A stretch of 12,689 nucleotides of DNA from Chloroflexota bacterium (GTDB lineage Bacteria > Cyanobacteriota > Vampirovibrionia > Obscuribacterales > Obscuribacteraceae): the NCBI GenBank assembly GCA_005240105.1, contig SBAT01000308.1, positions 1 to 12,689 on the forward strand. Reading direction: 5' to 3'. Made by a program: the position numbers and the translations under genes. This document shows, piece by piece, positions 1-5,825 of this stretch. Positions within the stretch are counted from its first letter, which is position 1. Every line of letters begins with the position of its first letter. Below the pieces are notes generated by a model. The model was not told where the DNA came from. It worked only from the letters and a program-made list of their open reading frames with translations, and did not search any database.

Positions 1-939
1 ATCTAAATACTGCCAAGCAGCTTTGCCGTTGCCGCTGTAGATCAAATCCATCAAATTCACCACCAACTCATTCGGCATGATGATGTCATCACTGTCCTTG
101 CTCTCCACTTCTTTAGCGTCACCTTCTTTTGGTGGCTGGAAAGCCTGCTTGGTCTCGGCAACAATTTTATTCATGTAAGAGTCTGACGGCGGCGGTGTCT
201 TCATCAAATCCGCAGCTAGCACTGCTTTGCCATTCTTAAAACGCAAAGCAATTGTAAGCCTGGGAGAGCTAGCACCGGAGAATTTCCAATAAGTAAAAGT
301 ATCCTCGACATCGATCCCTTCAAGCTTTCCATCACCGCCGATATCAATAAACCAAATGGGATCATTTCCAGATTCGATTTTCGGAAACTTCTTGAAGGTT
401 TTGCCAAGCGAAAAAATCTCATACTCATAGAGACACTTAGCACCACAATTGGCTCTCTCAATGATTATTTCCGGGCTTCCACTGCCAAACACACTATATC
501 CGGGAGCGGACACTTTCAATGGTGCTTTCATCTCTTTGATGAAATAGTCCGGTGTCATTCCAAGCTTCCTTGGTTTAACAAGCGAGGCAGGCACAATCAA
601 TGGAGTAACCACACTGAAATAAGTGGAATTCGGCCACCACTTATCCGGATAGCCTTGGCTCAAAACCTTATTGCCACGGCGCAATTTGTAGGCTCCCACA
701 TTCCAGCATTTGCCTACATTAGGAACAAACACGTAATCACCGACAGTTATTCGCTTATGCGACATTTTTGTATCGTAGGTGTTAACTAAACCCAAGGCCG
801 GCTCGTCATTTGTTGGTTTGCCGGGAATGGAAATCGCATTAACCGCTTCGGCCGTCTGTGGAATACATCCTAAGGCCAGTAGCGCAACAAGCATTTGTCT
901 AGAAATTATTGAAAACCGGGTTTGACCTATTGTCATCAT
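1..939 (-). CDS. Secreted protein of unknown function (3' end outside window)
   Basis: The reading frame opens at ATG-ATG (939/936) and stays open for 313 codons to the window edge, so the C-terminus is missing. The N-terminus reads as a Sec signal peptide: basic start, hydrophobic MLVALLALG at about residues 16-24, and a good signal peptidase I site, TAEA, ending at residue 32. The mature part has a tract at about residues 199-212 rich in Asp and Gly (D-I-G-G-D-G-K-L-E-G-I-D), which resembles the Asp/Gly loops of FG-GAP or calcium-binding repeats; one copy is not enough to name a family. Two Cys close together (NCGAKC) could form a disulfide after export. There is no clear Shine-Dalgarno sequence. 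It is divergent from the signal peptidase gene, with 73 bases between the starts. I do not recognise the family; an exported or periplasmic role is inferred from the signal only. Confidence 0.75.
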   Translation of the reverse strand, partial: MMTIGQTRFSIISRQMLVALLALGCIPQTAEAVNAISIPGKPTNDEPALGLVNTYDTKMSHKRITVGDYVFVPNVGKCWNVGAYKLRRGNKVLSQGYPDKWWPNSTYFSVVTPLIVPASLVKPRKLGMTPDYFIKEMKAPLKVSAPGYSVFGSGSPEIIIERANCGAKCLYEYEIFSLGKTFKKFPKIESGNDPIWFIDIGGDGKLEGIDVEDTFTYWKFSGASSPRLTIALRFKNGKAVLAADLMKTPPPSDSYMNKIVAETKQAFQPPKEGDAKEVESKDSDDIIMPNELVVNLMDLIYSGNGKAAWQYLD

Positions 940-969
940 GATACAACTCTGTTGAAATGAGAAAACGCC

Positions 970-975
970 TATAAT
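970..975 (+). promoter_or_regulatory. Candidate -10 element for the signal peptidase gene
   Basis: A perfect TATAAT lies 37 bases before the ATG at 1013, in the short divergent region. No good -35 is present at 16-18 bases upstream, so this is a candidate only. The same stretch (tataattgta) is nearly symmetrical and could also serve the divergent gene. Confidence 0.35.
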
Positions 976-1012
976 TGTATAGCAGTTCAAGGCCATCTTA
1001 GGAGCAGATGAC

Positions 1013-1723
1013 ATGCAAAAACCATCGGGCAATCCCAACAGCGAAAATTTCAGTGACTGGTTGAAAGAAATGTTGAAGACCCTGGCTCTAACGCTGGTCT
1101 TATTCGTCGTCATCCGCGGCACAATTGCCGAAGCTCGCTACATCCCGTCAAGCTCTATGGAGCCAACGTTGCAAATATCCGACCGCTTGATTATCGAGAA
1201 GATATCGAGCATCTTCCAGCAACCAATTAAACGTGGCGACATTGTTGTTTTCTATCCGCCGGCAGCTGAACTGGGCGGCAAGGACTTGAGTTACGATCCG
1301 TTTTCATTACTTGGCAGGCTAACCGGCTTCCCATTCCTGCCCTGCGAAAAAGCCTTAATCAAACGCGTGGTCGGATTACCCGGAGACAAAATAATCATTG
1401 AGCATGGAGTAGGTGTTTACGTAAATGGCGAACTTCTGGATGAAGCAGCCTATGTAAAAGAAGCTCCAAGTTACGACCTTAAAACACTTTCCGACATCGG
1501 CAACCCTTACTTCCACCCGTACGCAAACAACCTGAAACCAATCACCGTACCGGAAGGCTCACTCTTCGTAATGGGAGACAATCGCAACAACAGTGCCGAC
1601 AGCCATGTTTGGGGATTCCTCGATCAGAAACGTGTCATCGGCAGAGCATGCTTTCTTTTCTGGCGCCCGTTTTCAGAACCAAAATATTCAACGTACACAA
1701 ATTGGAATGCGCAAAAGCTTTAA
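1013..1723 (+). CDS. lepB: Signal peptidase I
   Basis: This is an inner-membrane serine protease that removes signal peptides from exported proteins (type I, S26 family). The 236 residues include one N-terminal membrane span (about 22-36). Next comes box B, IPSSSMEPTL, with the nucleophile Ser48 before Met49, then RGDIVVF at 74-80. The general-base Lys117 sits in IKRVVGLPGD, and box E is GDNRNNSADSHVWG (188-201). All catalytic elements are intact. The roughly 35-residue stretch between RGDIVVF and the lysine box is longer than in minimal Gram-positive enzymes and recalls cyanobacterial LepB; this is an impression, not an alignment. The start at 1013 is supported by AGGAG at 1000-1004, 8 bases upstream. 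Several exported proteins in this window are likely substrates. The stop codon is only 2 bases from the stop of the convergent antitoxin gene. Confidence 0.97.
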   Translation: MQKPSGNPNSENFSDWLKEMLKTLALTLVLFVVIRGTIAEARYIPSSSMEPTLQISDRLIIEKISSIFQQPIKRGDIVVFYPPAAELGGKDLSYDPFSLLGRLTGFPFLPCEKALIKRVVGLPGDKIIIEHGVGVYVNGELLDEAAYVKEAPSYDLKTLSDIGNPYFHPYANNLKPITVPEGSLFVMGDNRNNSADSHVWGFLDQKRVIGRACFLFWRPFSEPKYSTYTNWNAQKL

Positions 1724-1725
1724 CA

Positions 1726-2139
1726 CTAAGCTCGCCTTTTGCCATCCTTTCTATTGCTCAATGTTTCAAGCTTATCAATACGATCAGCCTGAGCCGACAG
1801 AAGCCTCTCAAGCAATTTCAACCGTATCAAAAGATCATCTTTATCAAGATTATCCATATGCGATTTCTTCAAAGCAGGGGAAATCAATTCTGAAACCAGC
1901 AGTGAACTATCATGCAACTTTTCACCGGCATTCATCTCAGCCTCAAGGCGCTCAAGCACCCATTCTCGCACCATCTGTCCCATGCGAATTTTTCTGGTTG
2001 CCGCAACTTCATAAATTCGCTCAATGTTGTGAGGCTCCAATCTGAAATGCACGACTCCAGATTTGACTAGCGCCGCATGAGCTTCCTGTCCTAGGCTTGC
2101 CTTTCGCTTTTTCAATTCCGCATCACTTAATCGAGCCAT
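1726..2139 (-). CDS. Ribbon-helix-helix antitoxin of a BrnTA-like module
   Basis: A predicted DNA-binding antitoxin of 137 residues. The segment VHFRLEPHNIERIYEVAA (about residues 30-47) followed by KIRMGQMVREWVLERL reads as a strand-helix-helix of the CopG/BrnA type. After it comes a polar linker and a C-terminal helix with leucine heptads (LLIRLKLLERLLSAQADRI), likely a coiled coil. At 137 residues it is longer than typical BrnA (roughly 80-100). The ATG at 2139 is preferred over an in-frame GTG at 2148, because GGAGG ends 8 bases before it. That Shine-Dalgarno overlaps the last codons of the toxin gene (CGG AGG TGA), 5 bases upstream, so the two are probably translationally coupled. It probably represses its own operon through the phased CGTA repeats at 2439-2466. 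It ends 2 bases from the convergent lepB stop. RHH class is fairly secure; the BrnA label rests mainly on its partner. Confidence 0.75.
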   Translation of the reverse strand: MARLSDAELKKRKASLGQEAHAALVKSGVVHFRLEPHNIERIYEVAATRKIRMGQMVREWVLERLEAEMNAGEKLHDSSLLVSELISPALKKSHMDNLDKDDLLIRLKLLERLLSAQADRIDKLETLSNRKDGKRRA

Positions 2140-2144
2140 ACAAT

Positions 2145-2414
2145 TCACCTCCGGCGATCTGCGTAATACATTGCCTTAAAATGCGACCGGCAGTTGTCTG
2201 CGTGAAAAATATGGTTACAGTCTTCCAAATATTCCACACCCACCTCAAGCAGTCTCGCATGCGCTGTCATTCCCACCCAAATACTAGTTGGGTTTCCTTC
2301 AGCGCTTTCACCTTGCTCTACTTCGAACCTTAATGGATCTTCTAAAGACTGCAGGGCTTCCCAAAGAGCAACATTATGCCTTTTAAGGCTTGCATCATTA
2401 AAGCTAAATATCAT
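2145..2414 (-). CDS. BrnT-like toxin (RelE-fold ribonuclease family)
   Basis: This 89-residue protein matches the shape of BrnT toxins: FSFNDASLKRHNVALWEAL (F-x-W/N-D...K...HNV..EA), then LEDPLRF, GESAEGN, IWVGMTAHARLLEVGVEY, and the C-terminal IFHADN...MYY pattern. BrnT toxins are small RNases related to RelE that are neutralised by the downstream antitoxin; toxin first, antitoxin second is the usual BrnTA order and is seen here. The match is by eye and divergent, so catalytic residues are not assigned. The ATG at 2414 is chosen with AAAGG 6 bases upstream. A longer GTG-initiated frame from 2456 would begin inside the operator and lacks a ribosome site. The gene follows the glycosyltransferase on the same strand but has its own promoter. 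Confidence 0.7.
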   Translation of the reverse strand: MIFSFNDASLKRHNVALWEALQSLEDPLRFEVEQGESAEGNPTSIWVGMTAHARLLEVGVEYLEDCNHIFHADNCRSHFKAMYYADRRR

Positions 2415-2438
2415 CACTAGCCTTTTTTGACCAAGCCC

Positions 2439-2466
2439 CGTATACAAACGTAGCACAACGTATACG
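2439..2466. promoter_or_regulatory. Phased repeat operator of the toxin-antitoxin operon
   Basis: CGTA occurs at 2439, 2449 and 2459, exactly 10 bp apart, so all three face the same side of the helix. The outer two lie in the palindromes GTATAC (2440-2445 and 2460-2465), and AACGTA repeats at 2447-2452 and 2457-2462. Regular half-sites at one helical turn are typical of operators bound by ribbon-helix-helix dimers side by side. The block covers the spacer and -10 of the predicted promoter. Confidence 0.65.
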
Positions 2467-2475
2467 CCCTGTCAA
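2447..2475 (-). promoter_or_regulatory. Promoter of the toxin-antitoxin operon
   Basis: A perfect TTGACA (-35, 2475-2470 on the minus strand) is followed after 17 bases by TACGTT (2452-2447). That is a weak -10 sharing 3 of 6 bases with the consensus. The -10 is one of the operator repeats, which suits autorepression. Confidence 0.5.
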
Positions 2476-2494
2476 CAACGCCGTGCCAAGCTTC

Positions 2495-2522
2495 AAAAAG
2501 AGCTCTTCGGAACAGTAGTTCC
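2495..2522 (-). terminator. Possible weak terminator after the glycosyltransferase gene
   Basis: On the minus strand, GGAAC-tact-GTTCC (2522-2509) begins at the last base of the stop codon. It is followed by AAGAGCTCTT and a T5 run (2499-2495). The T run is not directly at the stem base, so efficiency is doubtful. It would separate the upstream operon from the toxin-antitoxin pair. Confidence 0.3.
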
Positions 2523-4186
2523 TACCGGACTTGTCCCGACTGAGCAACTGAGTTAGGCTCCATTTGAAATAGAGTCCACTTACCTTCTTGTGAAATTACT
2601 TTCTGCGAACTGCCGCGAAACCAATTCATGCTCTTGAGCATTTCCTTTGGCACGAGCACATAGTGTTTTTCGTGTGGCGTCTGCGTAAATGACACGCAGG
2701 CTTCTTCATCCTGCAGCCGGTGCACCGGCTTGTGCAAAATGTATGGCATCGTCGGCTCTTCGGCCATTAGAATGGCCACACTGGAATCATCAGCGCGAGT
2801 CAGTTCAACTAGTCGATTGAAGCCAATTTGTCTATGCTTATAAAGTCCTTTCATAGCCCCAGGCACATAAATTGCGCAACCAAAGAGCAACGCACCGGCA
2901 GTGGATAGCGATGCGATGCGAATAAGTGCCGGTCGGGACATTTTCTTCTTAGCAAATACCAGAAATAACAAACTTGCCATCAACCAGAGGAATAAAATTA
3001 CAGCCACTGGCCAATGTGCAGTGACAATGCCTTTTACATAACCAGGCAATTTGCCTTGCACGAAAAATAGAACGGTCAAGGCAATTAAACTGACGCCCTG
3101 AACAACAAGCATTGATCTCTCCTTAGCAGCACGAGCTAAGTATTCAATTTGGATGGCGGCCATAATGGCAAAGCCTGGGCAGGCAGGAAGTATGTACCAG
3201 GGCAATTTCGTTTTGATGCAGGTAAACATGCCCACAATCACAACAAACCAAATAAAGGACAACCTGAATAGTCCTCGGCGTCCCCAAATGCCAACATGAC
3301 TAAAGGCTCTTCTAACTAAGCCTGTGGAGAAGAGAGGAAGCAAACACCACGGTGCAAAACCAGCAAAAAATATCGGGATATAAAAGTACCAGGGCATTTG
3401 GTGATTAACAGTGCCAACCATGCGTCCGAAATTTTGTTCAATAAAAAACTTCTGTAAAAACTCACCATTAGTGGCAAGTCCTGCTAATGCGTACCAAGGC
3501 AAGGCAATGAGCGCCACCAATATCAACCCCTGAATTGGTTTCAGGCGCAGTGACAGCCGTATGGTGTCGGAGACGGAACGCGTGCCAATCACTAGAGCGG
3601 GCAGAATTACTATGCCACTTAAAATCGCCGCAATTGGCCCCTTACACAACAGTCCCAGACCACAGGCAAGATAGCCAATCAACAAATCAAGCTTGCTTTT
3701 CTTGACCAAGCCTCTCCACAAGAAAAGAGTGGTGGCAGCAATAAGCAAAGTGAGAGTTGTATCCGTCAAACAAATATGCGAGCCGATTGAAACAAGAGGT
3801 AGACTCAAGAAAATGAGTCCGGCAAGAAAAGCCGTACGTTGTGGTATCAACCCTCGGCAGCCATAGAATATGCATAAAGCAGTGGCTACTCCGGACAATG
3901 CTGCCGGCAGCCTACCGACAAAAGGCGAAAAACCAAATAATTTGTAGGCTCCACAGACCATCCAGAAAAACAGAATGGGCTTATCCAGCCAAGGTTCATA
4001 ATTATTGAGCGGCAAAAGATACTTGCCTGTCTCCACCATTTCTCTTGCGGATTCTAGAAAGAAGCTGTCAGTTGGATCGAGCGCACCAAAACTGCCCAGC
4101 CCAGGCAAATAGGCAAGCAGCCCCAACGCGAGAAGCAGGGCGGCATAGACAAAACCAGATTTCTTAACATTTTCTGATTTGGACAT
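2522..4186 (-). CDS. PMT/ArnT-like membrane glycosyltransferase
   Basis: A 554-residue polytopic protein of the PMT_2/ArnT (GT-C fold) type. These enzymes transfer a sugar from a polyprenyl-phosphate donor to an acceptor on the outer face of the inner membrane. Evidence is the first membrane span (12-30) followed by the extracytoplasmic loop LDPTDSFFLESAREMVETGK (36-55). In this loop D37 or D40 occupies the place of the catalytic acid. Further features are WLDKPILFFWM (66-76, the KPP/KPL motif), GRLPAALSG (91-99), and about a dozen further hydrophobic spans. The last roughly 80 residues form a soluble extracytoplasmic domain. The usual D-E pair of ArnT reads D-P-T-D here. Acceptor (lipid A, protein or another glycan) cannot be told. 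No strong ribosome site precedes the ATG at 4186. It lies 64 bases after the DUF3298-like gene and is probably last in that operon. Confidence 0.85.
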   Translation of the reverse strand: MSKSENVKKSGFVYAALLLALGLLAYLPGLGSFGALDPTDSFFLESAREMVETGKYLLPLNNYEPWLDKPILFFWMVCGAYKLFGFSPFVGRLPAALSGVATALCIFYGCRGLIPQRTAFLAGLIFLSLPLVSIGSHICLTDTTLTLLIAATTLFLWRGLVKKSKLDLLIGYLACGLGLLCKGPIAAILSGIVILPALVIGTRSVSDTIRLSLRLKPIQGLILVALIALPWYALAGLATNGEFLQKFFIEQNFGRMVGTVNHQMPWYFYIPIFFAGFAPWCLLPLFSTGLVRRAFSHVGIWGRRGLFRLSFIWFVVIVGMFTCIKTKLPWYILPACPGFAIMAAIQIEYLARAAKERSMLVVQGVSLIALTVLFFVQGKLPGYVKGIVTAHWPVAVILFLWLMASLLFLVFAKKKMSRPALIRIASLSTAGALLFGCAIYVPGAMKGLYKHRQIGFNRLVELTRADDSSVAILMAEEPTMPYILHKPVHRLQDEEACVSFTQTPHEKHYVLVPKEMLKSMNWFRGSSQKVISQEGKWTLFQMEPNSVAQSGQVR

Positions 4187-4250
4187 TAGCCGTCTATTCT
4201 ACAACTGAACGACAACCTTTCCAAGCGCACTTATTTAAGCTGGGTAGGGG

Positions 4251-5054
4251 CTACTTGTGCGCTACTGCCAATCTATAGGCAGGACTAGCCTGATTAATCA
4301 CGCTCTGCAAGCGTCCATAGGGAACACCCACAGGCTTGAGAATAGGCTCTGCATGGATGGATGCCTGCGCATCATTGAAGTAAAAGCCTAGCTGTTTATC
4401 CAGGAAAACGAAATTATGGAAATTGTCTGCCGTTGGCGCTGTCCCCTCGGCGATGATATCCGGATTAGGATACTGCAGTATCTTCGTTATCTGTTGAGCA
4501 CACTGCACCGATACTATTTGCAGAAACTTCTTTTCGTTAGTCGTTAAATTAGCCAAAGTGATAGGCGCGAGCGGGTTGAGCTGAGTATTGAATACGAAGT
4601 AGTTGTTTACTGGATGCGCAGCACCATAGTAGTAACTGCAAGTAGCAAAGCTAACACTGACAATATTGTCGGTTGTTTTGTGGACAATAAAGGATGCTGT
4701 AATGCTGCTGCCGTCCTTTTTCTTTTTAGCTTCTTTGGAGATTGGCAAATCGTCTGAGACAAAATCCGCATAGTCTTTTGCTGCTGCATTTGCTTGCTTG
4801 GTCAATTCTGTCTGCATGGCGTTGTTGAGTTTACCTGCAACATCCTGTCCAGAAAAATATGGGTAGTCGAATTTCACTGAGAAACCAGCCGGCGGTTTCG
4901 GCAAGGTGTAAGTCTTCTTCACCCAAGTCAGTGCCGAATTAAGACCCTTGGACTGCGCAGGCTTAGCATCCAGCTTGGTTGGTTCAGCCGCCTCTGCTAA
5001 GCATCCAAAACAAAGCAATAAGACCGCACAAGTTGACGTCAGCAATTTGTTCAT
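4251..5054 (-). CDS. Secreted DUF3298/RsiV-like domain protein
   Basis: The 267-residue protein starts with a signal peptide: KLLTSTCAVLLLCFGCLAEA, likely signal peptidase I cleavage after LAEA near residue 22. CFGC does not fit a lipobox well. The rest matches the pattern of the DUF4163/DUF3298 pair found in RsiV and PdaC-like proteins. That pattern is FDYPYFSG followed by an N-rich helix (62-95), VSVSFATCSYYYGAAHPVN (132-150), then FNTQLNPLAPITLANL, and NFHNFVFLDKQLGFYFNDAQ (211-230), ending with VPYGRLQSVI (244-253). In Gram-positive bacteria such domains occur in anti-sigma factors that bind lysozyme and in peptidoglycan deacetylases. No catalytic domain is present here, so the role is unknown. 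It starts 11 bases after the ArsC-like stop with GGTGG as ribosome site, so it is co-transcribed. Confidence 0.75.
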   Translation of the reverse strand: MNKLLTSTCAVLLLCFGCLAEAAEPTKLDAKPAQSKGLNSALTWVKKTYTLPKPPAGFSVKFDYPYFSGQDVAGKLNNAMQTELTKQANAAAKDYADFVSDDLPISKEAKKKKDGSSITASFIVHKTTDNIVSVSFATCSYYYGAAHPVNNYFVFNTQLNPLAPITLANLTTNEKKFLQIVSVQCAQQITKILQYPNPDIIAEGTAPTADNFHNFVFLDKQLGFYFNDAQASIHAEPILKPVGVPYGRLQSVINQASPAYRLAVAHK

Positions 5055-5065
5055 TTTGCCACCGA

Positions 5066-5422
5066 TTATTTCAGGAGTTTCTTGATATTTTCTGTCGGGC
5101 GACCCAATACCGCCTTAGCTCCGCGCTCGACTATCGGTCGTTGAATTAGATCAGGATACTTGACCATCAAAGCGATGAGTTCCTTTTCTGTTTTCTCCGC
5201 TTTGGCCAGTTTCAATTCCCGATAAATTGGTTCAGTTGTGCGCAACAATTCACTTGCCGGAATACCCATCTTCTTCAAGAGTTTCTGCAACTTGTCGGCG
5301 CTTAACGGCTCGACGTAATAATTGATTTTGTCGTAATCAACACCACTCTCACGCAAAAGCTTGTCCGCCTCGCGACACTTGGTGCAAGTTGGCTTTTCGT
5401 ATACGGTTATCTTCTCTTTCAT
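5066..5422 (-). CDS. ArsC/Spx-family reductase-like protein
   Basis: A thioredoxin-fold protein of 118 residues, the usual size of glutaredoxin-linked arsenate reductases. The active-site loop is KPTCTKCREAD (10-20), with Cys13 in the ArsC nucleophile position and Cys16 making a CxxC as in Spx. The three arginines that bind the oxyanion in ArsC have counterparts: R61 in LLRTTEP, R95 in RPIV and R108 in GRPTE. This combination could mean a genuine arsenate reductase or one of the many YffB-like redox proteins. No arsenite pump, ArsR or other ars gene is nearby, so arsenic detoxification is not supported by context. It heads the operon that continues with the DUF3298-like and glycosyltransferase genes. 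AAGGA lies 10 bases before the ATG. Confidence 0.88.
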   Translation of the reverse strand: MKEKITVYEKPTCTKCREADKLLRESGVDYDKINYYVEPLSADKLQKLLKKMGIPASELLRTTEPIYRELKLAKAEKTEKELIALMVKYPDLIQRPIVERGAKAVLGRPTENIKKLLK

Positions 5423-5444
5423 GCGCCAATGTTCCTTATTCGAC

Positions 5445-5472
5445 TTAAAAGAATCAGTCTACACAATTTCAA
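5445..5472 (-). promoter_or_regulatory. Candidate promoter of the ArsC-like operon
   Basis: TTGAAA (5472-5467) and TTTTAA (5450-5445) are separated by 16 bases on the minus strand, just downstream of the terminator T run and 22 bases before the ATG. This is plausible from position, but neither hexamer is perfect. Confidence 0.35.
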
Positions 5473-5477
5473 CCACT

Positions 5478-5515
5478 AAAAAAATCCCTGAGTTGGCGGT
5501 GAAGCCCTCCCAGGG
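5478..5515 (-). terminator. Intrinsic terminator downstream of the microprotein gene
   Basis: On the minus strand the stem CCCTG (5515-5511) pairs with CAGGG (5490-5486). Inner AG/CT and GGC/GCC pairs extend it, and it is followed after one base by seven T (5484-5478). This separates the microprotein transcript from the ArsC-like operon. Confidence 0.7.
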
Positions 5516-5518
5516 GGT

Positions 5519-5536
5519 CCTAGAGCATGCTCCAGG
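5519..5536 (-). repeat. Palindromic hairpin ahead of the terminator
   Basis: The core GAGCATGCTC (5523-5532) is a perfect 10-base palindrome flanked by CCT and AGG. Read on the minus strand, it folds as CCUGGAG-CAUG-CUCUAGG, a 7-bp stem with a G-U pair. On the plus strand that pair would be an A-C mismatch, so the RNA form fits the minus strand better. Confidence 0.5.
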
Positions 5537-5589
5537 GGTGGATACTGATAATAATAACCCATTTTGACAACGGGGGGGTGCTTCCAGGA

Positions 5590-5682
5590 TTATTCGCTGC
5601 CGTCCCCTTTAATCATAGCCATGATCAGGACCGCAAAGAACAATATTGCGATAACAGTACAGATAAGAACAATGCTGTTCAA
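5590..5682 (-). CDS. 30-residue single-span membrane microprotein
   Basis: A TTG-initiated frame of 30 codons plus TAA encodes M-N-S, then one hydrophobic helix (IVLICTVIAILFFAVLIMAM, residues 4-23) and the short polar tail IKGDGSE. Its main support is the ribosome site: GGAGGTGATC (5694-5685), fully complementary to the 3' end of typical 16S rRNA, with 6 bases between GGAGG and TTG. A strong intrinsic terminator follows within about 110 bases, so it looks like a monocistronic unit. The size and topology resemble small membrane subunits such as KdpF, but the sequence is not recognisably KdpF and no kdp genes are present. It is divergent from the K+ channel gene, which may or may not be meaningful. 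Function is unknown. Confidence 0.6.
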   Translation of the reverse strand: MNSIVLICTVIAILFFAVLIMAMIKGDGSE

Positions 5683-5709
5683 AGATCACCTCCAGGATGA
5701 ACTCTCATA

Positions 5710-5782
5710 ACCCTGTCAAGGAAGAAACGTCCTGCCGACTTACTAATGAGAACCGCAGCATAGGTCTTTGTGCGGACAGGGT
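5710..5782. repeat. Long-range inverted repeat enclosing two small stems
   Basis: ACCCTGTC (5710-5717) and GACAGGGT (5775-5782) are exact complements 57 bases apart. Between them AGGA/TCCT (5719-5722, 5730-5733) and CCGCA/TGCGG (5753-5757, 5771-5775) could form two inner stems, giving a three-way junction. The block lies 43 bases upstream of the K+ channel start and also upstream of the microprotein. It could be an RNA leader structure or a protein binding site. It matches no riboswitch class I recognise. Confidence 0.35.
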
Positions 5783-5795
5783 ACAAATTAAGCAG

Positions 5796-5813
5796 GGCTG
5801 CCCATGCGCAGCC
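5796..5813 (+). repeat. Hairpin just before the K+ channel start
   Basis: GGCTGC (5796-5801) and GCAGCC (5808-5813) pair perfectly around a 6-base loop, ending 12 bases before the ATG. It occupies the place of a ribosome site, and no Shine-Dalgarno sequence is visible for this gene. It could modulate translation. Confidence 0.4.
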
Positions 5814-5825
5814 AGTGTCATATAA

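Noticed and set aside
1593..2045. A 150-codon plus-strand frame across the lepB end and the antitoxin gene.
   Set aside because: It is a shadow of two well supported genes in other frames, without family features.
2145..2456. Longer toxin frame from a GTG at 2456.
   Set aside because: The start would lie inside the operator and promoter and lacks a ribosome site. The ATG at 2414 has AAAGG at suitable distance and begins where the family homology begins.
5066..5422. Arsenic resistance operon.
   Set aside because: Only an ArsC-like protein is present, with no ArsR, ArsB/Acr3 or other ars gene, and the CxxC also fits Spx/YffB-type proteins.
5571..5580. Run of seven G at 5572-5578 as a phase-variable tract.
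   Set aside because: It lies in non-coding sequence after the microprotein stop and is too short and isolated to support phase variation.
5590..5682. KdpF identity for the microprotein.
   Set aside because: Size and topology fit, but no kdpABC genes are adjacent and the sequence does not show the KdpF pattern.
5697..5825. A 42-codon plus-strand frame beginning ATG at 5697 and ending with TAA directly before the K+ channel ATG.
   Set aside because: It has no properly spaced ribosome site, its composition looks random, and it lies over the inverted repeats. Abutting the channel start is probably chance.
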